The notes under the pieces were generated by a model, which did no database searches, was not told the DNA's origin, and worked only from the letters and a program-made list of their open reading frames with translations. This document shows positions 16,897 to 26,040 of a DNA stretch of 64,000 nucleotides, in pieces. The stretch's first letter is position 1. The number at the start of each line of letters is the position of its first letter. The position numbers and the translations under genes are program-made. Origin of the DNA: Blastocystis hominis (lineage: Eukaryota; Sar; Bigyra; Opalinata; Blastocystidae); contig NW_013171819.1 of assembly GCF_000151665.1 (NCBI RefSeq), positions 248,001 through 312,000 on the forward strand, read 5' to 3'.

Positions 16897-16901
16897 TTAT
16901 G
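16894..16901. promoter_or_regulatory. Head-to-head start codons CATTTATG
   Basis: The minus-strand ATG (16896-16894) and the plus-strand integrase ATG (16899-16901) are separated by two bases, so each gene's upstream control must lie inside the other's coding sequence. Confidence 0.6.
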
Positions 16902-17873
16902 AACGAGATCAAGGAACTACGGAAACCAGCCAAGCGAAAAGGTGCAACTCGAGTGATCATCAGTGGCTTCAAGAGAAACATATACTTCATCGATCTCATC
17001 GATTTCTCTTCCAAACAAGACAAATGGATTCAGGAAGTGTTGGGCAGACAGAAGAGTACAGGATTCCACAAGAATCGTGGATACAAGTATGTCCTTGTAT
17101 GCATTGATGGATATTCGAAATACCTGATGGCTCGGCGATTGAAAAGCAAGAGTGCCACAGAAGTCACGCATGCGATGAAGGACATCATTCAGACATACGG
17201 ACCACCAAAGCATATTTGCTCTGATCGAGGCACCGAGTTCACCAATGCCATCTTTCGTACCAACATCTTGGACAAGTATGACATCACCATGTATCACATG
17301 GATTCAGCGAATAAGGCAGTACTAGCCGAACGAGCAATCCGAGACATCAAGGAAGACATCATGGTTCCATTCAATCAATCGAAAGGTGTGTGGTTCGACT
17401 TGATCGATGGTGCCGTTCGTAGACACAATGCAAGGAAGAACAGAGACACCGGATATACACCCACTGACATTTGGAACAACAACATCTTGTACACGGAGAA
17501 AACAGAACCATCCAACATGACAGCAAAGGACACAACACCTCAATTCGATGTGGGTGATTATGTTCGAGTGACACGAAGACCTCGTGTTCTGGAAAAGCGA
17601 TCATTGACCAGCAAATGGTCTCAGGACTTGTATCAAGTTGTTGACATTGACGATCGATTCATGCCATTAATGTACGAAGTGAAGAATATGGAAAGCGGTA
17701 GCAAGCAGAAGTGCTATCATTGGGAACTCCTGGCTAGCAAATGCAAACCACAGCCAGCACCACCAGTCACGCGATCCAAGAGTCGAAAGGAACCCAATGC
17801 ATTGAGAGATGCAGCAAGGTCACATCGACCCATTACGAGGAGTCAGAAGAAAGGTGTTCGAAAACGATCGTGA
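16899..17873 (+). CDS. int: Retrovirus-type integrase of the inner Polinton (324 aa)
   Basis: A DDE integrase that inserts the element and generates the 6-bp duplication. Core motifs: FIDLIDFS (first Asp, about residue 35), YKYVLVCIDGYSKYL, CSDRGTEF (second Asp) and VLAERAIRDIKE (third acidic). The C-terminal SH3/chromo-like domain is at about 220-285 (DYVRVTRRPRVLEK, LYQVVDIDDRFMPLMYEVKN). The tail is basic (RSHRPITRSQKK). No clear HHCC zinc finger is seen, but the length is close to other Polinton integrases. Its 3' end overlaps the end of the convergent orphan gene by 41 bp. A diverged copy lies at 25.9-27.0 kb in the outer element. Confidence 0.92.
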   Translation: MNEIKELRKPAKRKGATRVIISGFKRNIYFIDLIDFSSKQDKWIQEVLGRQKSTGFHKNRGYKYVLVCIDGYSKYLMARRLKSKSATEVTHAMKDIIQTYGPPKHICSDRGTEFTNAIFRTNILDKYDITMYHMDSANKAVLAERAIRDIKEDIMVPFNQSKGVWFDLIDGAVRRHNARKNRDTGYTPTDIWNNNILYTEKTEPSNMTAKDTTPQFDVGDYVRVTRRPRVLEKRSLTSKWSQDLYQVVDIDDRFMPLMYEVKNMESGSKQKCYHWELLASKCKPQPAPPVTRSKSRKEPNALRDAARSHRPITRSQKKGVRKRS

Positions 17874-18414
17874 TGCTCTTCACACCACCTAGAAGCATGA
17901 GAGGAAGATTCGAATACGTACGAAGGACAGGAGAGTTGTAGGGGGAAGCAACGCTTCCCCCAATATTCACAACAGCATAACCAGTATGAGACACAAGACT
18001 ATTCAATGTATCGATGTACGGTCTGTCTAGGATAGGCGTGTTGTCAAACGTGACTAGCACTCGATAACCCTTTTCAACCACGGATTCGATTGACGTGCAA
18101 TCGTTGAACATGTCGTCAGGAAGGTACGTTATGACAGTCGTGGTTATCAGGTATGATCCGGACGGCATAGGCGGCATACCATCACCACCCCATTCGCTAT
18201 TGAATGATTCGGTAGTTTCTGGTGTGTACTCGAAGACAAATGCTTCGTTCGCTTTCACGATACAAGCCGCACTCCCCCACGAGTACTGAGGAACACCATC
18301 CACTGTCTCTCGAATTAGCACATGATGACCGTCCTTCTCTGGCATGTTGATGAGCATGTTGTCGAGCTTCTTGAACGTGTAGTTGTTTCCATTGCTGCTG
18401 AAAATGTACGACAT
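17833..18414 (-). CDS. Orphan Polinton protein A, conserved in both copies (193 aa)
   Basis: Function unknown. The start at 18414 (MSYIFSSNGNNYTFKKLD) was chosen because the outer copy begins at the same Met; an upstream extension is possible. It is beta-rich with conserved blocks GVPQYSWGSAACIVKANEAF, MPPMPSGSYLITT and GYRVLVTFDNTPILDRPYID, and could be a capsid-decorating or fibre-tip jelly roll. The inner version carries a hairpin-encoded insert (17941-17961) that the outer lacks, and the outer has a different hairpin insert near its end. CCAAAGTAAATA lies about 20 bases before the start. Confidence 0.6.
   Translation of the reverse strand: MSYIFSSNGNNYTFKKLDNMLINMPEKDGHHVLIRETVDGVPQYSWGSAACIVKANEAFVFEYTPETTESFNSEWGGDGMPPMPSGSYLITTTVITYLPDDMFNDCTSIESVVEKGYRVLVTFDNTPILDRPYIDTLNSLVSHTGYAVVNIGGSVASPYNSPVLRTYSNLPLMLLGGVKSITIVFEHLSSDSS
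17941..17961. repeat. Single hairpin inside orphan gene A
   Basis: gggggaagc/gcttccccc with a 3-base loop. It adds residues around GSVASPYN that are absent from the outer copy, where the frame reads VVNVGTSPVL. Confidence 0.8.
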
Positions 18415-18473
18415 TGAATTTCGTTCGTTCTTATTTACTTTGGATGATTTCGTTCGTATGGTTTGACATACAC

Positions 18474-18950
18474 CTACTCCTTCAGACACGCACCATCATC
18501 GATGAACAGATCGGACAACTCGGGAGGCACTTCATCATCCACCACCTTGAAGACCACGCGTACATAGTAGTTGGAGAAGAAGTAAACAGCACGATTCTCG
18601 GTTACCACAGGTACCACATAAGGCTGTGTGTCATACGTCCTACAGAAAACGTTCAGAGGCACACCGAGCAAACCATTGGATTTCAATTGAGGCAATAGAT
18701 ACTCCCATTCATCCTCGGTAAACAAAGGTGGACGAGTTTCATCCAATGTCATCTCGATGCAATCATAGTCGTGCAAGATCAAACCACAGTTCACATTTGC
18801 TTGCGGGGAGCAAACACTGAAGCCGAATAGACGCTCGGAATTGATCGGATACTTGGTGTGAATGATAATGTCGGCGAGTTCGATATTCTCGTCTTCACAA
18901 GTGCGTACCAGGGAAGACCATGTGTTGTTTTCTGTTTTCTTGTACTTCAT
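18474..18950 (-). CDS. Orphan Polinton protein B, conserved in both copies (158 aa)
   Basis: Function unknown. Conserved segments shared with the outer copy: NTWSSLVRTCEDENIELADI, INSERLFGFSV and CIEMTLDETRPP. The start is TAAATG. It ends shortly before orphan gene A on the same strand and likely forms a pair with it. Beta-rich with no membrane helix. The pair sits between integrase and polB in both elements, so it is a stable part of this Polinton lineage. Confidence 0.6.
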   Translation of the reverse strand: MKYKKTENNTWSSLVRTCEDENIELADIIIHTKYPINSERLFGFSVCSPQANVNCGLILHDYDCIEMTLDETRPPLFTEDEWEYLLPQLKSNGLLGVPLNVFCRTYDTQPYVVPVVTENRAVYFFSNYYVRVVFKVVDDEVPPELSDLFIDDGACLKE

Positions 18951-19010
18951 TTAGGGAAGCATCTAGGGTTAAAAGAGAAAATATAAATATATAAATATAT
19001 AAATATATAA

Positions 19011-19439
19011 ATGAATAGACCTACTCACACTTTGAATCCCAATACTGGCCGAGAAATCCAAATCAACGGAGTTCGCTTCTGGAACCTTCTCAAGCGTGGA
19101 TACAAGTACGACGAGAAATTGAATCGCTTGTACGATACAACATTGCCTGAAGGTACGACGAAGTATGTTCCCAAGTCGAGAATACTTTCTCCCAGCAATC
19201 GCTCCATGATTATTGGTGGCACAGCATACTACGAGTTACTCCATGACAACTACAGACGCGTAAAAGGACAATGGGTGAAAATGACCAAAGAAGAAGCTGA
19301 GGCATACGATAATGATCCAGACATTAGCATTGCATTCGCTGACCCCAATTCTAGTGATTCTGATTCATCGGAATCCGAGTTCTACGACATCGATGAATTC
19401 GAGTACGATGCGGATGGTCATGCCATTTTCCCATTCTAG
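19011..19439 (+). CDS. NPxTGR-motif adaptor-like protein with acidic tail (142 aa)
   Basis: The N-terminal 60 residues (TLNPNTGREIQINGVRFWNL, then LPEGTTKYVPKSRILS) parallel the N-terminus of polB (TINPETGKQIKIGGPTW). The motif resembles the NPxTGRxIKxxG signature of the viral 2-cysteine adaptor family, although the cysteines are not apparent. The tail is strongly acidic (SSDSDSSESEFYDIDEFEYD). TAAATG lies at the start within an AT-rich TATAAATA run. It could be a DNA-mimic or partner of polB; this is inference. The copy at 24,429-24,785 is in the outer element. Confidence 0.55.
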   Translation: MNRPTHTLNPNTGREIQINGVRFWNLLKRGYKYDEKLNRLYDTTLPEGTTKYVPKSRILSPSNRSMIIGGTAYYELLHDNYRRVKGQWVKMTKEEAEAYDNDPDISIAFADPNSSDSDSSESEFYDIDEFEYDADGHAIFPF

Positions 19440-19537
19440 GGATGCCTTCGGTAGCTCAAGGAGGAAGCCAAGCTCCTAACTATTTCACTTTGGTCACACG
19501 TGTATCACCACTTAAAGATTTTGTGACCCTTATATAA

Positions 19538-22500
19538 ATGAGTTCACATCGCGACGAATATACTATCAACCCTGAGACTGGAAAACAAATCAAAATCGGT
19601 GGACCGACCTGGAAACGATTGGCCGCCAAGTACTACATGATCGGCGATACGTTCACCGATCAGACCATTCCTGACACGAGAGCCTATGTGTCGAACAAGA
19701 TATTCGGGAAGAAACTAGCAACACCGAAAGCACAGGCAACACGTCGTAAGCGAGTAGCAAACCCTCGCCATCGAGGGAAAGCACGTGTACGTAGGAAGCG
19801 AGGCATGGAATGACCTCTACAACCAGTACGAGTGGGATGGGCACAAGTTCGGTGAGAAGCGACAACGTCACTTACCCGCTTACCTGAACACCGTGGAGAA
19901 GAGACGTGAAATGAGACGCAATAAGGCATTCGAACGCTTCGATCGCAAGGTATCACAGGGACGATTGAGTGATGTGATCGATTCAACTCTCGGGTATGCA
20001 CTCACGTACTATCACACCGTGCAAGGAGACATGTACAAGGAATGGGTGAAAGAGAAACGAACCAAGAAGGACTTTCGCCTCAACAACGATTTTGACAACA
20101 GGTTGTGGGTTCGACTACCGGGTGAGAAGAGCGATGAGGAAGTGGAACCGATCAATCTCATATTCGATGAGACAAATGAATTCAATGAGGTCCTGAAGAA
20201 GTTCATCCTCAATGGTATGCGTGAATACAATCAGTGCTTCATCACCATCATGGCATACAACCTCATGTGGACACATGATGGAGACTCCAAGATTCTCAAC
20301 CTCACCGATGATCGATTGGGACACCTCCGCATCGTTCGTCGAGATCGCATCGACGATTGGATCGAGGAGTATCGGAAGTGGTACAAAAATGCTGTGGAGG
20401 AACAGGAGACGGAGGGAAGCGGTTTTGAATACGCTGGTTGGATCGGCTTCCATATCGAGATGTTCCCACTACGCACATTCGTGGGGTACAAGCAGCACAC
20501 ACCGTTCGTCATCGGACGCACAGCGCTCAACCCGGATTTCGATGACAACCGATGCCTACAACGGTGCCTCATTCTGGCCAGTGAAGGCGGGCATAAGATC
20601 GTTGCGAATCGCAAGATTGGCGATGCAACCGTGTACAACAAGTGGTGGAAGCACCCTGAGAAGAACAAGGTGTTCGGAGTGACCATTCACGAAGTGGAGG
20701 AGGCGATGGGCATTCGCGACAATGCACCCTTCGTAGGGGCAGCGAAGCTGCCCCGGGATGCCAAAGGCATCCCATTCGATGCAAGTGAAGAGAAATTCGC
20801 CGCATTGGAGGCATTGTTGAAAGTATCGCTCAACGTATTCGAGGTCACACTCTTGCCTGGATACACCGATAAGACGAAGGAACAATTCGATTTATTCACA
20901 TGCGATGTCGTGTACAAAGGTAAGGAGAAATCACGTTCCCCTCTCTCCCTCTGCATCTTGAACGATCTGAATCTACCTGAGGGAACGCCCAAACACTTCT
21001 TGTACATCAAGGACTTGAACGACTTCAAGCATCGTATGATGCGACGAAGTGATGCGAAGAATGGAAATCTCTCAAGAAACGTGAAGTGCAGATTCTGTGA
21101 CGACTTCTTCGGATCTCGCAAAGCCGTTCATGATCACGAAGTACAGGTACATCGTGAACTTGTCGATGAGAGTGATCAGTACGATTTGTCGAGCGAGGAG
21201 ACTCGGTTGAGATTCACCAACCAACGATATGAAATGCCAGCACCGGTCGTCGTGTACGCTGACTTCGAGTCGGCCATTGACGACAAGAACAAACACAAGC
21301 CCATCATGTTATCCTGTCTAGCCGTGTCTCGTATCCCAGCCATTAACAACCAACTTCGAGTCTTCCATGCACCACATGAGAGCGAAGAAGACCTTCGTCC
21401 TTTCATGGACTATCTCACACAATTGCAGAGCAGAGTGAAAGAGTATCTCTTCGATGAATTACCACTCGAGAACTCTCCGAGCATCGAGAGGGACTTTCGT
21501 GCAACGACCGTGTGTCCCTTCTGTCATGTGAAACTGGAGAACGACAAGGTGAGACATCATGCACATGTGGCAGGCGATTACACCACAGGGAATGGAGATG
21601 TACGCCACTTCGAAGCCGGGCAGTACATCTGCACCTGTTGTACCAAGTGCAATCTCCAACTCTCGTTCAACAAGAAGAACTATCGTTTGCCAGTCTACTT
21701 CCACAATGGATCTCACTACGACTTCACGTTCATCATGAAACTCATCGCAGCTCATTCAACCTCTAGTGACTCCTTGGAAGTCATTCCAACCACGGAGGAC
21801 AAGGAGATGCAGATCGAGTACAATGGCATTCAATTCAAGGACTCGTTGAAACTCATCAGCAGTCCACTGCGTTCCATCGTTGCACAGACACTTGGAGGCA
21901 ACTTGGACCTCTATGTGCACACCAAACAACAACTATGCAAGTACTGTGAGTCTCGAGGCAAGCAATGGAGTGACGAATACATCGATCTGTTGACACGGAA
22001 AGAACCCATGTTCTACAGTCTCATCAAATCGTACGACACATTGAACAATACCGTCATTCCTTCTCGTGAACAATGCATTGATGATATGAAGGGAGAAATG
22101 ATGCCCCAAGACGAATATGAACACATGGTGAAGCTGTGGAAGATCTTCGATATCAAGACATGGGGTGAGTACTACGAGTTGTACAATGTACTCGATGTAA
22201 CTCTCATGGCTGATGCATTCGAGCACTTCCGCGTTACCACACTGAAGGCATTCGGTGTTGATCCGATGCACTACATCACAGCACCACAAATGGCCTATTC
22301 GCTCTTCTTAAAGGTCACAATGGAGGGCGATCATAGCGAGAGTAGCCTCATGACCCTCGCAAGGAAATGGGCTCAGTACATCATGCGCATCAACGCGAAT
22401 GAGGGACTTGAGGAGAAACAACTCGTGAAAGTGTTCTTGAACCGCATGGGTGAGTTCTATGAGAGCAAGGGAATTCGATTGATGGAGACAAATGAGATCG

Positions 22501-24011
22501 ATGACTTCATGCGTCTACTCAAAAACCTTCGAGGAGGTATCACACAGATCGTGAAAAGGCATGCCAAGGTTGACATTGACAGCACCGCCAACAACGGAGA
22601 GCAATCATCCATCTACTACCTGGACGCCAACAACCTGTACGGTGGAGCCATGCATCGAATGATGCCTTATGAGTTGGTGGGTGTACCTGAGCGACGAGAA
22701 GTGATGGAGAGGATCAATCGTGACCCGAATGGGTGGGTTCAATCACTCAAGACGTTCGGCAAGTATGGATTCTTCGTCGAGTGTGACATCGAGGCACCAG
22801 TGGAGTTGCACGACAAGTTCAATGATCTGCCATTCTTCCCCGTACAGAAGGCGGGTATGTACTCCGATGGAATTAAGAAGTACGCTGAGAAGAACGACAT
22901 CGTGGAGAAAGTGAAAGAGGTGAATACGCCGAAGCTCATTTGTGATCTTGTGCCTCGACGCAAATATCTCGTGCACTACTCTCTGCTGCAATTGGGTCTT
23001 CAACAGGGTTATCACGTCACTCACATCCACCGCATCATCCGTTTCAAGCAGGCACCATTTATCTTCGAGTACGTGAACATGCTGAGTGAGAAACGAGCCA
23101 AGTCCAAGACTACTGTGGAGAAGAACCTGTATAAGCTGTTAGCAAACTCCACCTATGGAAAATTCGTGGAGACTGGGTTGAAGCGAATGAAGGTGAAGTT
23201 CGCTAGCACGTGGAATGAACGTGAGGCTATCATTCAGAAGCACGGATATGATATGATCGCAGGAACCACCATGTATTCCGAGAATCTCATCGGCATTAAG
23301 CTGAACACACCGGTACGCAAGGTAGAGAAGCCGTTCTTCATCGGGTTTGCCATTCTCGACATGTCGAAGCACATCATCTACGATTTCTACTACAACGTGC
23401 TCAAGACGACATTCAACAGTGTGGAGTTGTTGGGACAGGACACGGACTCGCTCATCGTGCAGTTGAACGACCGTGGTAACATCGTTCACAAGATGTGTGA
23501 CATGTACAAGTCGTTTGACTTCTCTGAGTTGGATAATACGAGCTACTTCTACGGAGAACTCGTGAAGTATTACGATCACGAAGTGGACAAGAGCAAGTTC
23601 CCTTCATTGGACTCGTTCCTCAATTTCAACAAGAAGTTGCCTGGTCCTATCTTCAAGGACGAGCACAACGGACATCGCATCACGGAGTTCGTGGGACTGA
23701 GACCAAAGATGTACTGTTTGGTTGATGAGAAGCATGTGATACACAACGCAGCAAAGGGAGTTCCTCGCAACGTGGTGATTGACGGTGAGAGGATGAGCGT
23801 GAAGAACATCGAGCTGTACAAGCGCGTCCTCGAGGCAGAGAAGAAGGAAGATGCAGTGATCGAAGGCAGCTTCAAGCGTATCAACAACCAGGCCTTCAAC
23901 ATCAGCACGAAAGAACAAACCAAGACACTCATGTCTTGCACGGATAACAAACGTTGGATCTTGGACGACAACATACACACACTTGCATTCGGGCATTATA
24001 GACTGAAGTAA
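19538..24011 (+). CDS. polB: Protein-primed DNA polymerase B region of the inner Polinton
   Basis: Replicates the element using a protein primer. Visible motifs: N-terminal NPETGKQIKIGG; a C2H2-like finger, CRFCDDFFGSRKAVHDHEVQ (about 21,090-21,150); exonuclease motif I YADFES (21,255); CPFCHVKL and CTCCTKC cysteine pairs; Exo II HNGSHYDF; Exo III-like YNVLDVTLMADAF; polymerase motif A LDANNLYG (22,620); motif B LLANSTYGK (23,135); and motif C GQDTDS (23,435). At about 1,490 codons it is long for a Polinton polB because of the N-terminal region, which includes NRCLQRCLILASEGG. TAAATG lies at the start. It is one of the regions counted in the few interruptions. The stop lies 26 bp from the right terminus. 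Confidence 0.93.
20736..20773. repeat. Double hairpin in polB, with a filled/empty-site pair
   Basis: ggggcagc/gctgcccc and gggatgcc/ggcatccc joined by CCGGG. Relative to the outer polB (about 470-490, minus), the inner copy has an extra 45 bp (about 20,734-20,778), which is 15 codons, bounded by TTCG on both sides. The outer copy has a single TTCG at that place. Confidence 0.85.
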
Positions 24012-24037
24012 AGGAAGCAATCTTTCACTTTGGACAA

Positions 24038-24253
24038 CCATGGATACCATGGCCTACAATGGAAGTCAGGTTAACATTGGCCGAAATTGGCAGTCATGGG
24101 TTTCCGCGCGTTTCTTGTTATGGACAATACGGTAGCCAGGCAGGCAATGGCAGGAAATGGCCGAAAATGGTCGAAAAATAGTCGAAAAAAGTTCACCGCG
24201 GTTATTTGGTAGAAAATGGATTTTCGCGTGTTTCGAGTCATTCCCCTACTACT
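24038..24253 (-). repeat. Right terminal inverted repeat of inner Polinton
   Basis: Reverse complement of the left terminus. Only 26 bp separate it from the polB stop codon, and that gap contains TTTCACTTTGG. Confidence 0.95.
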
Positions 24254-24259
24254 ATAGTA
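24254..24259. repeat. Right target-site duplication ATAGTA
   Basis: Second copy of the 6-bp duplication, immediately outside the right terminus; outer-element polB sequence resumes after it. Confidence 0.95.
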
Positions 24260-24290
24260 TATTCGTCGCGATGTGAACTCATTTATATTA
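24260..24290 (-). pseudogene. polB: Start of the outer polB, split by the inner Polinton
   Basis: The first codons of the outer polB (MSSHRDEYTI), with a leader like that of the inner gene (gggtcac...taaatgag). Coding sequence continues only beyond the inner element, at 1-1,647. Confidence 0.85.
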
Positions 24291-24428
24291 GGGTCACAAA
24301 GTTTATAAGTGAATATACACGCGTGACCAAAGTGAATTAGTTGGGAGGCAAAGCCTCCCCTAGAATGGGAAAATCGCATGGCCATCCGCGTCATACTCGA
24401 ACTCATCAATGTCGACGTACTCGGATTC

Positions 24429-24785
24429 CTACGACGAATCGTCTGAATCGTCGTTTGCGAATATCTTGTTGATGTCTGGGTCGTTATCGCACGCTTTGGC
24501 TTCTTCTTTCGTCATTTTCACCCATTGTCCTTTCATGCGTCTGTAGATGTCACGGATCAACTCATTGAATTCTGTGCCACCAATGATTAAGGGACGATTG
24601 TTGGGTGATAGCATTCTCGACTTGGGAACATACTTCGTCGTATCCTCAGGCAATGGTTTGTCGTACAAGCGATTCAATTTCTCGTCGTACTTGAATCCAC
24701 GCTTGAGAAGGTTCCAGAAGCGAACTCCGTTGATTTGAATTTCTCGTCCAGAATTTGGGTTCAATGTGTGAGTAGGTCTATTCAT
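24429..24785 (-). CDS. Outer-copy NPxTGR adaptor-like protein (118 aa)
   Basis: Very close relative of the inner 142-aa protein over its first 100 residues (TLNPNSGREIQINGVRFWNL), with an acidic end (ANDDSDDSS). The start context, TAAATG in a TATAAATA tract, is conserved. It lies upstream of the split polB, as in the inner element. Confidence 0.65.
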   Translation of the reverse strand: MNRPTHTLNPNSGREIQINGVRFWNLLKRGFKYDEKLNRLYDKPLPEDTTKYVPKSRMLSPNNRPLIIGGTEFNELIRDIYRRMKGQWVKMTKEEAKACDNDPDINKIFANDDSDDSS

Positions 24786-24842
24786 TTATATATTTATATA
24801 TTTATATTTTATCTTTTAACCCCATTGGATGCTTTGATAAAA

Positions 24843-25400
24843 ATGAAATACAAGAAAATGGAGAACAACACATGGTCTTCCCTGGTACGCACTTGTGAGG
24901 ACGAGAATATCGAACTCGCCGATATCATCATTCATACCAAGTATCCGATCAATTCCGAGCGACTATTCGGCTTCAGTGTTCGCACCCCGCAGGCAAATGT
25001 GAACTGTAGTTTGATTCTGCACGACTATGATTGTATCGAGATGACGTTGGATGAAACTCGTCCGCCCATGTTTACCGAAGATGAATGGGAATATCTATTG
25101 CCTCAATTGAAATCCAATGGTCTGCTCGGTGTGCCTCTAAATGTGTTTTGGAGGAATGATTCACTGCCTCTTTATATGATCGGTGTAATGACTGAGAATC
25201 GTGCTGTTTACTTCTTCTCCAACTACTATGTTCGCGTGGTTTACAAGGTTGCAGATGATGAAGTGCCTCCCGAGTTGTCCGATCTGTTCATCGATGATGG
25301 CGCGTGTCTGAAGGGTGTGTACGTTCGTGCATATCAACGAGGGAAAGAAATGGGGGCAACAAAGTTGTCCCCAGGCGAGAATACCATTCTCGCCCAATAA
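24843..25400 (+). CDS. Outer-copy orphan protein B
   Basis: Near-identical to the inner orphan B over about 155 residues, with a longer C-terminus (YVRAYQRGKEMGATKLSPGE) that is partly encoded by a double hairpin at 25353-25394. Function unknown. Confidence 0.65.
   Translation: MKYKKMENNTWSSLVRTCEDENIELADIIIHTKYPINSERLFGFSVRTPQANVNCSLILHDYDCIEMTLDETRPPMFTEDEWEYLLPQLKSNGLLGVPLNVFWRNDSLPLYMIGVMTENRAVYFFSNYYVRVVYKVADDEVPPELSDLFIDDGACLKGVYVRAYQRGKEMGATKLSPGENTILAQ
25353..25394. repeat. Double hairpin at the end of outer orphan gene B
   Basis: ggggcaac/gttgtcccc (one unpaired base) and gggcgagaat-type arms (ggcgagaat/attctcgcc). No equivalent is seen at the same point in the inner element. Confidence 0.8.
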
Positions 25401-25419
25401 ATAGAAGCGACAAAGTGAA

Positions 25420-26040
25420 ATGTCGTACATCTTCAGCAGCAATGGAAACAATTACACGTTCAAGAAGCTCGATAACATGCTCATCAACATGCCAGAGAAG
25501 GACGGTCATCATGTGCTAATTCGAGAAACAGTGGATGGCGTTCCTCAGTATTCGTGGGGCAGTGCTTCATGCATCGTGAAAGCGAACGAAGCATTTGTCT
25601 TCGAGTACACACCAGAAGCTACCGAATCATTCAATGGCGAGTGGGGTGGTGATGGTATGCCGCCTATGCCGTCCGGATCGTACCTGGTGACCATGAATGT
25701 CATAACGTACCTTATTGATGACATGTTCAACGATTGCGACTCAATCGAATCGGTGGTTGAAAAGGGTTATCGAGTGCTAGTCACGTTTGACAATACGCCT
25801 ATCCTAGACAGACCGTACATCGATACATTGAATAGTCTTGTGTCTCATACTGGTTATGCTGTTGTAAATGTTGGTACCTCTCCTGTCCTTCGTACGTATT
25901 CGAATCTTCCTATCATGTTTCTCGGTGGTGTGAAGAGCATCACGATCGTTTTCCAACACCTGGGGGACGTAGGGAACAACTTCGTTGCTCCCAGGACGAC
26001 GAAGTCGTCCCATGCTTCTGCTTCTTCTGACTCCTCGTAA
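25420..26040 (+). CDS. Outer-copy orphan protein A (206 aa)
   Basis: Matches the inner orphan A along its length. It carries an in-frame double-hairpin-derived segment near the C-terminus (GNNFVAPRTTKSSHA) that the inner copy lacks, and both end in SSDSS. CAAAGTGAA lies directly before the start codon. Function unknown. Confidence 0.65.
   Translation: MSYIFSSNGNNYTFKKLDNMLINMPEKDGHHVLIRETVDGVPQYSWGSASCIVKANEAFVFEYTPEATESFNGEWGGDGMPPMPSGSYLVTMNVITYLIDDMFNDCDSIESVVEKGYRVLVTFDNTPILDRPYIDTLNSLVSHTGYAVVNVGTSPVLRTYSNLPIMFLGGVKSITIVFQHLGDVGNNFVAPRTTKSSHASASSDSS

Larger units (their letters stand above)
1654..24253 (+). mobile_element. Polinton/Maverick, inner element, near-complete
   Basis: A 22.6-kb self-synthesising DNA transposon or integrated virus. 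It has 216-bp inverted termini beginning AGTAGTAGGGG, a perfect 6-bp target duplication, and the Polinton hallmark set: protein-primed polB, retrovirus-like integrase, adenain-like protease, FtsK/HerA-type ATPase and jelly-roll capsid proteins. A 6-bp duplication and AG-starting termini are typical of the family. About 18 genes are packed with short gaps and no evident introns, unlike the host genes here. It looks whole apart from about two or three interruptions. The near-identical termini indicate very recent insertion. It landed in the polB gene of another Polinton. Confidence 0.95.

Noticed and set aside
1654-24253. Element being a Mavirus-like virophage (EMALE) rather than a Polinton
   Set aside because: Size, 6-bp duplication, AG-starting termini, long protein-primed polB and gene order fit a Polinton better. 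The two groups are related, so a hybrid lineage is not fully excluded.
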